From Rhizobiaceae bacterium (GTDB lineage Bacteria > Pseudomonadota > Alphaproteobacteria > Rhizobiales > Rhizobiaceae), in assembly GCA_028279875.1 (NCBI GenBank), contig JANQMU010000113.1:1-56375 (forward strand): DNA of 56,375 bases, written 5' to 3'. Positions 19,193 to 27,493 of the stretch are shown piece after piece; position 1 is the stretch's first letter, and each line of letters begins with the position of its first letter. A program made the position numbers and the translations under genes. Below the pieces are notes generated by a model. The model searched no databases and was not told where the DNA came from. It was given only the letters and a program-made list of their open reading frames with translations.

Positions 19193-20827
19193 TTACTCGG
19201 TTAGACGAATGGTCCGGATCATACCGACGATCGCCGCATAGGTTCCCGCCAGTTCGCTGGCCGTGTCGGGTTCATAGGAATAGGTGAAGTTTCCCTCATC
19301 CGGTGACGCGCAACTCGCCAGCATCGTGTCCGCTGCACCGGATGTCTTGTAACCGATGGTGAAAATCTTGATTCCGGCGGCCTTGATATTGGTGCAGAGC
19401 TTGTCGGTATGGTTTTTCGACCGCTTGCTCTGTTTTGTGATTTTGCTGGAATTCGTTCCTGCATAGGCCGTATTGAAATCCCCGTCCGTCATCAGAATGA
19501 TGAATTTGGCGAGATCGTCATCCGTATCCATGTCGCCGGGGTCGGATGCGGTTCCGTCAATATAGCCGGCCCATTTATGCGACAGCGTGTACCAGGCCCA
19601 CTGAAGACCGATATGACCGGCCGTAAAGCCGCCCCCGGAAAGCCCGCTGATGGCATTTTTCAACGTTGTTTCATTGCTGGTCAGCGTCACCAGGGGCGAG
19701 CTCGGGCAGCGATAATAATAATATCTGGAATAGTGGTAATGCGCCTGCCGGTCGAGGCGCGAATCCCGGCTGATCATGCCCTTGGAGGGATTTTCATCCG
19801 TGTATTGATAGGATGTCAGCCCGCTTGACTTCGGCGCCTTTCGGTCGGTGGCACAATTGTCGACATTGGTGCCATCGTCTTCGACGATGAAATCCGTCGG
19901 CAGAAAACAGGTATAGGTCTTGTGGTGAACGGGTCGCAGAAGGCCTTCGCCGCCGATACGACGATCACGGCTCCCCGAAAAAACCGCATTCATCAGCAGG
20001 CCTTCATAGCCCGCTCCGTCGTATCGGGCATATTGGAATGCCGGTGAACGGTCCTCGTTTTGCGTATAGTAGCAGTTCGTCTTGTAAGGCGCCTGGAAGG
20101 TATCCACGTCATATCCGGCTGCGAAACTGGCATCATAGACGGGCGCATCGCTCTCTGCCTCGTCGTAATCGGGATACACATATTTCGCCAGCACGCCGGC
20201 ATTGACCCCGAAATCATAGGGAACAAGGCTGATACGGACATTCTCGTCCGTGGCCGTATTGGCCTTCAGCAATTCGGTGATCCCCAGCGTCGCCGCATCC
20301 TTCAGGCTTTGCAGTTTGCTGCCCGTTCCCGAACCCATCGAGCCGGTTACGTCCAGAACCATGGCGACCTCGATGGATCCGATGCCGTAACTTGTCGCTG
20401 AATAGCTCGCCACACTCTGTGTCGGCCGCCCTGTGCCAACCCGCAAAAACGTCAGCGGCTGGTCGACGCTGATTTCGGCCGAAACCGTTCGCGTATTTGT
20501 GTTGAGCTTGAAGCTTTTCAGCGTATAGGTGCCGGAATCAAAGCTGTCATCACCGACATTGGCGGCAAACACGGCCTTGAAATAATTCTCCGCATCCTTT
20601 CCCGTCGTGCCGATTTCACCGATGGACAGCGCCCGGCTGGTGGCCAGCGATGCCGCATCCAGCGCGTTGTTGATCCGGGTTTTCGTTCCGAGCGATCTCG
20701 AATAGTCGACAGCCAGCCCGGCGGCCATGAATATCACGGTGGCGGCGAGCGCAAAACTGACGGCGAAATTGCCGCTTTTATCCTGGTGAAACCGTGAGAG
20801 GAGCGTTCTGTAAAGATGGGAGTCCAT
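19193..20827 (-). CDS. TadG-like protein with VWA domain (copy 2)
   Basis: This 544-residue paralog of the downstream gene has the same order: basic N-terminus (RFHQDKSGNFAVSFAL), one membrane segment, TadE/TadG-like region with INNALDAASLATSRALSIGE, then a VWA domain with DVTGSMGSG and ILMTDGDFNTAY. The insert within the VWA domain is longer and Tyr/His-rich rather than Lys-rich, but keeps NCATDRKAP and NPSKGMISRDSRL. ATG 20827 is preceded by AGG about ten bases upstream; the longer frame to 20884 is unsupported. Such proteins are associated with Flp/Tad pili, but no tad secretion genes lie nearby. Confidence 0.85.
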   Translation of the reverse strand: MDSHLYRTLLSRFHQDKSGNFAVSFALAATVIFMAAGLAVDYSRSLGTKTRINNALDAASLATSRALSIGEIGTTGKDAENYFKAVFAANVGDDSFDSGTYTLKSFKLNTNTRTVSAEISVDQPLTFLRVGTGRPTQSVASYSATSYGIGSIEVAMVLDVTGSMGSGTGSKLQSLKDAATLGITELLKANTATDENVRISLVPYDFGVNAGVLAKYVYPDYDEAESDAPVYDASFAAGYDVDTFQAPYKTNCYYTQNEDRSPAFQYARYDGAGYEGLLMNAVFSGSRDRRIGGEGLLRPVHHKTYTCFLPTDFIVEDDGTNVDNCATDRKAPKSSGLTSYQYTDENPSKGMISRDSRLDRQAHYHYSRYYYYRCPSSPLVTLTSNETTLKNAISGLSGGGFTAGHIGLQWAWYTLSHKWAGYIDGTASDPGDMDTDDDLAKFIILMTDGDFNTAYAGTNSSKITKQSKRSKNHTDKLCTNIKAAGIKIFTIGYKTSGAADTMLASCASPDEGNFTYSYEPDTASELAGTYAAIVGMIRTIRLTE

Positions 20828-21279
20828 GGGGATAAGACCTGGAAAATGCGCCGGACCCAAACCACCGCACTGCAACCACCCCACCGGTCGCCATCATGTC
20901 ATGGCTGCGCCGGGTTGCCGTATCCGATCGGTGTCCGCCGGCCCGTCCGGGCCGATTGAAAAATAATGCGGCAATGGTGCCCATCACACCATTACCGCAG
21001 TTGACGCACGCCACACCTGTGCGGATCGTTTGAACGTATTTGTGCTGAATATCATGTCGCATCACGTCGCAAATGCACTTTGAAACACAGTCAGAGCGGC
21101 AGATCGGTGGCTGTTCGCCCACGACGCGGACGCAACACTATCTGCACCTGCCGACGATAGGGTCGTGGATTTGAACAAGCGTTAACGGTGCATGCTTTGC
21201 CGCATGAACATTCGGGATTTTAGCAAAATGCTGAACGAAGTCTTAAGCCTCCGCTGCCGGACGCCCAGAGCGGGTTGTT
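20828..21279. other. Intergenic region between TadG-like copy 2 and DUF1674
   Basis: This 452-base stretch should contain the promoter of the TadG-like gene at 19193-20827. Its GC is lower than that of the flanking genes. The open frames crossing it lack ribosome binding sites and family resemblance. I see no RNA gene or strong repeat. Confidence 0.5.
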
Positions 21280-21522
21280 CTAGAAGTCGATGGCGCGGCC
21301 ATCGATCTCCCAATCACCGAACCGGGCCGGATCCTTGCCGCCCCGCCCGCCGATTTCCCGTGGCGGATCGGCTTTGCCGGCCTGTTTCCGGCGCCGGGCT
21401 TCGGCTTCCTCAAGCGCCCGGCGGGCTGCCGCCGGCAGCGCATCGGAACGGCGCCGGTCGGCGGCCGCATCCGTGGGCCCGCCATCGGCCGCCGCAACCG
21501 GTTTGTCCCTATCTCTGGTCAT
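21280..21522 (-). CDS. DUF1674 protein, SDHAF4-like
   Basis: This 80-residue protein ends with GGRGGKDPARFGDWEIDGRAIDF, cited here by its core GDWEIDGRAIDF, the diagnostic C-terminus of DUF1674. Mitochondrial relatives (SDHAF4) assist assembly of flavinylated succinate dehydrogenase. The N-terminal half is charged and probably disordered. ATG 21522 is preceded by GGAGCAGGGCGAC; a longer frame to 21732 would cover the htpX promoter and is rejected. It is divergent from htpX, an arrangement I recall in rhizobia. Confidence 0.85.
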   Translation of the reverse strand: MTRDRDKPVAAADGGPTDAAADRRRSDALPAAARRALEEAEARRRKQAGKADPPREIGGRGGKDPARFGDWEIDGRAIDF

Positions 21523-21613
21523 GTCGCCCTGCTCCGGTTCACATTGAATTGCCAGCCTGGACTCCCCATCATATAGGGGAACACAGAAAGGATATCGAGT
21601 TGGAGTGAATGCC

Positions 21614-22573
21614 ATGAATATGGTCAGAACTGCAATGCTGCTGGCCTTCATGACTGCGCTGTTCATGGCGATCGGTTTCATGATCGGCGGGACGGGCGGC
21701 ATGATGATCGCGCTTGTCATCGCCGCGCTCATGAACCTTTTTTCCTATTGGAACGCCGACAAGATGGTGCTGCGCATGCATCACGCGGTCGAGGTCAATG
21801 CCGCGACGGCGCCGGAATATTACGGCATTGTCAGGCAATTGGCCGAGCGCGCCGAATTGCCGATGCCGAAGGTCTATCTGATCAAGAATGACCAGCCCAA
21901 CGCCTTCGCCACCGGCCGAAACCCGCAAAACGCAGCCGTCGCGGCGACGACCGGATTGCTTGCCCGGCTAAGCCATGAAGAGGTTGCCGGTGTGATGGCC
22001 CACGAACTGGCCCATGTGAAGCATCGCGACACGCTGACGATGACGATCACGGCAACCCTTGCCGGGGCGATCACCATGCTTGCCAATTTCGCCTTTTTCT
22101 TCCGTGGCGGCCGCAACAATCCGCTGGGCATTGTCGGCGTTCTTGCCGCGATGCTGCTGGCGCCGCTGGCGGCGGCAATGGTTCAGATGGCCGTCAGCCG
22201 GACCCGCGAGTATTCGGCCGACCGGGGCGGCGCGGAAATCTGCGGCAATCCGCTCTGGCTGGCCTCGGCGCTCGGCAAGATTGCTGGCGGTACCCGAAAG
22301 ATCGTCAATGAGGACGCCGAGCGCAATCCGGCGACCGCCCATATGTTCATCATTAACCCGCTGTCCGGCCAGCGCATGGACGGGTTGTTTTCAACCCACC
22401 CGGCCACGGAAAACCGCATTGCCGCGCTGCGCGACATGGCCGGCGAATTCAACCGCGCCGCCCGGCCGGAACCGGCGCGCCCATCCCGGCGGCATGGCGG
22501 CGATCGAGGCGGCGAAAGCGGACCATGGGGCCGCAATCCCGGTCGCCAGACGCCCAAGGGACCGTGGTCTTGA
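21614..22573 (+). CDS. htpX: HtpX zinc metalloprotease
   Basis: The 319-residue inner-membrane protease degrades misfolded membrane proteins. It has two N-terminal membrane segments (TAMLLAFMTALFMAIGF and MMIALVIAALMNLF), the zinc motif HELAH at residues 130-134, two more hydrophobic segments near residues 145-200, and the later glutamate-containing SRTREYSADRGGAE. ATG 21614 has GGAG eight bases upstream; GTG 21605 and ATG 21620 are alternatives. The C-terminus ends in a low-complexity Arg/Gly tail that overlaps the next gene. Confidence 0.95.
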   Translation: MNMVRTAMLLAFMTALFMAIGFMIGGTGGMMIALVIAALMNLFSYWNADKMVLRMHHAVEVNAATAPEYYGIVRQLAERAELPMPKVYLIKNDQPNAFATGRNPQNAAVAATTGLLARLSHEEVAGVMAHELAHVKHRDTLTMTITATLAGAITMLANFAFFFRGGRNNPLGIVGVLAAMLLAPLAAAMVQMAVSRTREYSADRGGAEICGNPLWLASALGKIAGGTRKIVNEDAERNPATAHMFIINPLSGQRMDGLFSTHPATENRIAALRDMAGEFNRAARPEPARPSRRHGGDRGGESGPWGRNPGRQTPKGPWS

Positions 22574-23949
22574 GCCCATCCGGCAGCCGTCCGTCGGCGG
22601 CGCGCACGGCCTCGCCACCGCAAAAAAAGTCCGGAAAACCAGGCTTGCAGGCCCGGCAGGCGGCGGCAAGGCTGCTCGCCGCCGTGGTCGACCGGCGCGT
22701 CTCGCTCGACGGCCTGCTCGACCCGGTCAATGGCAACCGGGCGTTTCGCGATCTCTCGGCCCCCGACCAGGCGCTGGTCAAGGCGATCCTGCTCGCCACC
22801 TTGCGGCACCGGCCGCTGATCGAGGCCTTTATCGGCCGATTGGTGGACAGGCCGCTGCCGGACGGCGCCCGGTCTCTCACGCACATTCTGCATGTCGCGG
22901 CGACGCAGATCCTCTATCTCGACATCCCCGATCACGCTGCGGTCGATATCGCCGTCGAACAGGCGATGCGCGATCCCCGCGCCCGGCGGTTTGCATCGCT
23001 GGTCAACGCTGTCCTGCGCCGCATGACTCGCGAGAAAGCGCACATCATGCCGGTGCTTCGGTCTTCGACCGTCAACGCGCCCGGCTGGTTTGCGGAAAGG
23101 CTGCAGGCAGCCTATGGCGACCGGACGGAAGCCCTGTTGCAGGCACATGCCACGGAGCCGGCGATCGATTTCACGGTCAAATCCGATCCGGCCGCCTGGG
23201 CGGCCCGGCTGGGCGGCGTGGTCCTGCCGACCGGTTCCGTGCGCATCGCCCGCCTGGACGGGCCGGTCACTGCGCTGCCCGGCTTCGCGGAGGGCGCCTG
23301 GTGGGTTCAGGATGCCGCCGCCTCCATACCGGCCCGGCTGTTCGGCGATGTCGGCGGCCAACGGATCGCCGATCTTTGCGCCGCGCCGGGCGGCAAGACC
23401 GCCCAGCTCGCGGCCGCCGGCGCGACGGTCACGGCTGTCGATCTGTCGAAAAATCGCCTGAAACGCCTGGCGGACAATCTTGACCGGCTGCGGCTGAAGG
23501 CCGATATCGTGCAGGCCGACATCCTGACATGGGCGCCGGAAACGCCGTTTGACGGCATCCTGCTCGACGTACCCTGTTCCTCCACCGGCACCGTGCGGCG
23601 CCACCCCGATATTCCCTGGACAAAGACCCCGGCCGATATCGACAAGCTGGCCGATTTGCAGGAACGCATGCTGCTGAAGGCCATCGGCATGGTGCGGCCC
23701 GGCGGCCGTGTGGTTTTCTCGAACTGCTCGCTCGATCCGATGGAAGGCGAGGACCTGATTCGGCGGGTTCTTGACGTCCGCTCCGACATCGCAAGAAGCC
23801 CAGTCGACCCGGCGGATTGGCCGGGTCTGGAACAGGCCGTGACGGCCGAGGGTGACATCCGCACGACACCCGACATGCTGCCTGAGGACAATCCGGTAAT
23901 GGCCGGACTCGACGGCTTTTTTGCCAGTGTAATCGCGCGGGTATCCTGA
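22525..23949 (+). CDS. rsmB: RsmB-like rRNA cytosine-C5 methyltransferase
   Basis: The 474-residue protein has an N-terminal NusB-like RNA-binding domain (about residues 40-170) and a C-terminal Rossmann-fold methyltransferase. The SAM site reads ADLCAAPGGKTAQLAAAG. DVPCSST places one catalytic cysteine at residue 351 and FSNCSLDP the other at 401; most relatives have TCS at the second site. It should form m5C in 16S rRNA. ATG 22525 lies 49 bases inside htpX and lacks a strong ribosome binding site; TTG 22570, overlapping the htpX stop, is a shorter alternative, since the first 35 residues look non-homologous. Confidence 0.88.
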   Translation: MGPQSRSPDAQGTVVLSPSGSRPSAARTASPPQKKSGKPGLQARQAAARLLAAVVDRRVSLDGLLDPVNGNRAFRDLSAPDQALVKAILLATLRHRPLIEAFIGRLVDRPLPDGARSLTHILHVAATQILYLDIPDHAAVDIAVEQAMRDPRARRFASLVNAVLRRMTREKAHIMPVLRSSTVNAPGWFAERLQAAYGDRTEALLQAHATEPAIDFTVKSDPAAWAARLGGVVLPTGSVRIARLDGPVTALPGFAEGAWWVQDAAASIPARLFGDVGGQRIADLCAAPGGKTAQLAAAGATVTAVDLSKNRLKRLADNLDRLRLKADIVQADILTWAPETPFDGILLDVPCSSTGTVRRHPDIPWTKTPADIDKLADLQERMLLKAIGMVRPGGRVVFSNCSLDPMEGEDLIRRVLDVRSDIARSPVDPADWPGLEQAVTAEGDIRTTPDMLPEDNPVMAGLDGFFASVIARVS

Positions 23950-24014
23950 CTGTTGAGCGAGCAATTAAATGACTGATCGCCATTTTTTCTTGTGTTATAG
24001 TCGCGCCGTGGGCT

Positions 24015-24028
24015 CCCCGCGCGCGGGG
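24015..24028. repeat. Perfect GC palindrome before the heparinase-family gene
   Basis: CCCCGCGCGCGGGG is a perfect 14-bp palindrome 16 bases before the TTG start at 24044. It could be a protein-binding site or could fold in the leader transcript close to the ribosome binding site. No function is known to me. Confidence 0.35.
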
Positions 24029-24043
24029 TAACGGGGACAGGGT

Positions 24044-25750
24044 TTGTCGGCAGTTTTATTGCAATTCCGGCACATTGTGCCGTTATATTTTCGCGAGACC
24101 TGGCGGCGCGTCTCGCGTCAATTGTCGATGGGACGTGTCACCACCTGGCGCATTTTCGGCACCCCGCCGGACCGGCTGGTGGTGGCGCCTACCGATTTGC
24201 GCATTGCCGATCCCTATATCGCCTACGAAATCCATACCGGACGTTTTCCGCTCGCCGGCCGGGTGCTGGAAACCGACGGTCAGTCGCCCTTCCTGCTGAT
24301 CGGACCGTCGCTGGGTTTTGACGAGGCGCTGCACAGTTTTCGCTGGATGCGGCATCTGCGCGCGGCCAACAATCAGGATGCCTTCGACGACGCCAAATCG
24401 CTGACGGAGGACTGGATCGGCATCTGGGGCAAAAGACGGGCGGGCGCGGCCTGGGACCCCAATGTCACGGCACAGCGCATCCTCGCCTGGCTGTCCCATT
24501 CTCCGATCATCCTGAAGAACCAGGATCGCGGTTTCTACAAGCGCTTCATCAAGAGTCTTGCCCAACAGACCCGCTATCTTCGCCGCGTCGCGCCCGTGAT
24601 GCGCGAAGGCGAGAAGCGGTTCCGCGTCCATCTGGCGCTGGCCATGGCGACCCTGGCCATGCCCGCCAGCCCGGCGGCCATCAAGGCGGCGGCCCGCAGT
24701 CTCGACCTGGAGCTGGAAAAACAGATCCTGCCCGATGGCGGCCATGTATCGAGAAACCCGCAAGTTGCGATGACCATCCTGGCGGATCTGCTGCCGCTGC
24801 GCCAGACCTATCTCAATCTCGGCCACACGCCGCCAAAGGGACTTGTTTCCAGCATCGACCGGATGTTCCAGGCCCTCCGGTTCTTCCGCCACACCGACGG
24901 AACGCTGGCGCTGTTCAACGGCGCCACCGCCCAGCCGGCCGACCGGCTCCTGTCGGTCCTGCGCTACGACGAGTCGGCCGGCGAGCCGCTGCGCCTCACC
25001 CCACAGATGAATTATCAGAGGCTGTCCGCCCGCAACACCGTCGTCATTGCCGATACCGGCCCGCCGCCGGCCGGTGAATTGTCGACGACCGCCCATGCCG
25101 GCTGCCTGTCCTTCGAAATGTCCTGCGGCCGCAACCGTTATGTGGTCAATTGCGGCGCGCCGAGCTATTTCCAGCCGCGTTATGGCCGGCTGGCCCGGAC
25201 CACGGCCGCCCATTCGACCCTGACCGTGGACGACACTTCGTCGGCCAGGGTGTCGAATTCCTCATTCCTCGGTCCGGTTATTATCGGCGGCCCGGAGACG
25301 GTTGAGGTGGAACGGCGGGACGATGAAGCCGGGCGCCAGGGTTTTATCGCCAAACATGACGGCTTTGCCGAGCAGTTCGGCCTGATCCACGAACGATCGA
25401 TCCAGTTGAGCGCCGAGGGAAATGTCGTGTCGGGCCGCGATCGCCTCGCCAAATCCACGCGCCATACGCTGGCAATCGCCAAGAACACGCCGGCAACGAT
25501 CCGCTTTCACATCCATCCCAAGATCACCCTCTCTCGGGACCTCAAGAATGACATCGTGCTGACCGCCAGCGACGGCGAGTTCTGGACCTTCTACTCCCCC
25601 GATATCGGTGCCGATATCGAGGAGGATATCTTCTTTGCCGACCTCGCCGGCCCGCGGCGCGCCTCGCAGATCGTCCTGAGTTTCTACATCTCGCAGATTT
25701 CGGATGTCAGCTGGTCGCTGGTTCGTTCCGTTCCCAAGGCTGGGATCTGA
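24044..25750 (+). CDS. Heparinase II/III family protein
   Basis: The 568-residue product resembles the heparinase II/III-like proteins found between rsmB and purH in rhizobia. The N-terminal two thirds look like an alpha-helical toroid (LSHSPIILKNQDRGFYKRFI); the C-terminal third carries the heparinase beta-sandwich, with HAGCLSFEMSCGRNRYVVNCG and ARTTAAHSTLTVDD. No signal peptide is visible, which is odd for a polysaccharide lyase. The only upstream start in frame is TTG 24044, with GGGGACAGGG just before it. The substrate is unknown; a polysaccharide-related role is inferred from the fold. Confidence 0.8.
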   Translation: MSAVLLQFRHIVPLYFRETWRRVSRQLSMGRVTTWRIFGTPPDRLVVAPTDLRIADPYIAYEIHTGRFPLAGRVLETDGQSPFLLIGPSLGFDEALHSFRWMRHLRAANNQDAFDDAKSLTEDWIGIWGKRRAGAAWDPNVTAQRILAWLSHSPIILKNQDRGFYKRFIKSLAQQTRYLRRVAPVMREGEKRFRVHLALAMATLAMPASPAAIKAAARSLDLELEKQILPDGGHVSRNPQVAMTILADLLPLRQTYLNLGHTPPKGLVSSIDRMFQALRFFRHTDGTLALFNGATAQPADRLLSVLRYDESAGEPLRLTPQMNYQRLSARNTVVIADTGPPPAGELSTTAHAGCLSFEMSCGRNRYVVNCGAPSYFQPRYGRLARTTAAHSTLTVDDTSSARVSNSSFLGPVIIGGPETVEVERRDDEAGRQGFIAKHDGFAEQFGLIHERSIQLSAEGNVVSGRDRLAKSTRHTLAIAKNTPATIRFHIHPKITLSRDLKNDIVLTASDGEFWTFYSPDIGADIEEDIFFADLAGPRRASQIVLSFYISQISDVSWSLVRSVPKAGI

Positions 25751-25758
25751 GGCCGGCA

Positions 25759-25789
25759 CCCGGCTTTCGAAAATACTGCAAAAGCCGGG
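25759..25789. terminator. Hairpin between the heparinase-family gene and purH
   Basis: CCCGGCTTT (25759-25767) pairs perfectly with AAAGCCGGG (25781-25789) around a 13-base loop. It begins eight bases after the stop at 25750 and lies 70 bases before purH. No run of U follows, so it may be a weak terminator, an mRNA 3' end stabiliser or part of a purH leader. I tested it by eye against the ZTP (pfl) riboswitch pattern and saw no clear match. Confidence 0.4.
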
Positions 25790-25858
25790 CGGCGGTTTGA
25801 TATTGCACCGCACTGTGTTAGGCGGTCATCGTTTCCAGCCGAACGCTTCAGGAACCAC

Positions 25859-27478
25859 ATGATGGCCGTTTCCTCCGCACATGTCCCCGCGCCGGATCTC
25901 GTCAGACCGCGCCGCGCCCTCATCTCCGTATCCGACAAGACGGGTCTTGCCGCCCTGGCGCAATCCCTGAGCGATCGTGGGATCGAGCTTGTTTCGACCG
26001 GCGGCACAGCCCGCGCCATCAGCAAAGCGGGACTGCCCGTGCGCGATGTGTCGGACCTGACCGGATTTCCCGAGATCATGGACGGGCGGGTCAAGACCCT
26101 TCATCCCGCCGTCCATGGCGGCCTTCTGGCGATCCGTGACGATGACCGGCATCGCGCTGCCATGGAGGCCAACGCCATCGTGCCGATCGATATCGCCGTC
26201 ATCAATCTCTACCCGTTCGAAGCGGTAACGAAAGCCGGCGAAGACTATCCGACCACAATCGAGAATATCGATATTGGCGGTCCTGCCATGATCCGCGCCG
26301 CGGCCAAGAACCATGCCTATGTCACGGTGATCACGGACGCGGCGGATTACCCGCGCCTGGAGGCCGAACTGGAAGCTGGCGGCGGAGCCCTGACCTACGC
26401 GTTCCGGCAGGATATGGCGGCAAAGGCCTATGCGCGAACCGCCGCCTATGACGCCGCCATATCCAACTGGTTTGCCGGCGAACTGAATTGCGAAACCCCC
26501 CGGCACCGGGCTCTCGCCGGAACCCTGAAGGATGTGATGCGCTATGGCGAGAACCCGCACCAGACCGCCGGCTTCTACGTCACCGGATCGGATCGTCCCG
26601 GTGTCGCAACGGCAACGCTCCATCAGGGAAAGCAGCTTTCCTACAACAATATCAACGATACCGACGCCGCCTTCGAACTGATCAGCGAATTCGAACCGCA
26701 GGCCGGCGCCGCCTGCGCCATCATCAAACATGCCAATCCCTGCGGTGTCGCCATCGGCAACAGCCTCGCCGAGGCCTATCAAAAGGCCCTGGCCTGCGAT
26801 CCGGTTTCCGCCTTTGGCGGCATCATCGCGTTCAACCGGACCCTGGACGAGGCGGCCGCGGGCGAGATCATCAAAATCTTCACCGAAGTGATCATCGCGC
26901 CCGATGTGACGCCGGCCGCCCGCGACATCATTGCCGGCAAGAAGAACCTCAGACTGCTGACGACCGGCCGGCTGGCCGATCCGCGTGCCGCCGGCCTTGC
27001 CGCGAAAACGGTCGCCGGCGGGTTGCTGATACAGTCGCGCGACAATGCCGTCATCGACGATCTCGATTGCAAGGTCGTGACGGCGCGCTCACCGACCGCC
27101 ACGGAAACAGACGATCTGAAATTCGCCTTCCGTGTCGCCAAACACGTCAAATCCAACGCCATCATCTATGCCAGGGGCGGTGCGACGGTCGGCATCGGCG
27201 CCGGCCAGATGAGCCGCGTCGACTCATCGCGCATCGCCGCGCGCAAGGCTGAGGATGCCGCCGCCTCCCGCGGGCTGTCCGAGCCCGAAACAAGAGGCTC
27301 GGTTGTCGCCTCGGACGCTTTTTTCCCTTTCGCCGACGGTCTGTTGTCGGCAGTCGAGGCCGGCGCGACGGCGGTGATCCAGCCCGGCGGATCGATGCGC
27401 GACGACGAGGTGATCGAGGCCGCGGACAAAGCCGGCATCGCCATGATCTTCACCGGGACACGACACTTTCGCCATTAG
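25859..27478 (+). CDS. purH: Bifunctional AICAR transformylase/IMP cyclohydrolase
   Basis: The 539-residue enzyme performs the last two steps of IMP synthesis. The N-terminal MGS-type cyclohydrolase domain (LISVSDKTGLAALAQSL, STGGTARAI, GRVKTLHPAVHGG) spans about residues 1-200. The C-terminal transformylase follows, with KQLSYNNINDTDAAFEL, IKHANPCGVAIG and the terminal GTRHFRH. AGGAACCAC precedes tandem ATGs at 25859 and 25862; either could start. Length and motifs are complete. It is convergent with the MFS gene, 15 bases away. Confidence 0.97.
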   Translation: MMAVSSAHVPAPDLVRPRRALISVSDKTGLAALAQSLSDRGIELVSTGGTARAISKAGLPVRDVSDLTGFPEIMDGRVKTLHPAVHGGLLAIRDDDRHRAAMEANAIVPIDIAVINLYPFEAVTKAGEDYPTTIENIDIGGPAMIRAAAKNHAYVTVITDAADYPRLEAELEAGGGALTYAFRQDMAAKAYARTAAYDAAISNWFAGELNCETPRHRALAGTLKDVMRYGENPHQTAGFYVTGSDRPGVATATLHQGKQLSYNNINDTDAAFELISEFEPQAGAACAIIKHANPCGVAIGNSLAEAYQKALACDPVSAFGGIIAFNRTLDEAAAGEIIKIFTEVIIAPDVTPAARDIIAGKKNLRLLTTGRLADPRAAGLAAKTVAGGLLIQSRDNAVIDDLDCKVVTARSPTATETDDLKFAFRVAKHVKSNAIIYARGGATVGIGAGQMSRVDSSRIAARKAEDAAASRGLSEPETRGSVVASDAFFPFADGLLSAVEAGATAVIQPGGSMRDDEVIEAADKAGIAMIFTGTRHFRH

Positions 27479-27493
27479 CGCGTTGTCGTTGGA

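Noticed and set aside
25751..25858. ZTP or tetrahydrofolate riboswitch upstream of purH
   Set aside because: The conserved core sequences of these riboswitches could not be found by eye; only a simple hairpin is evident.
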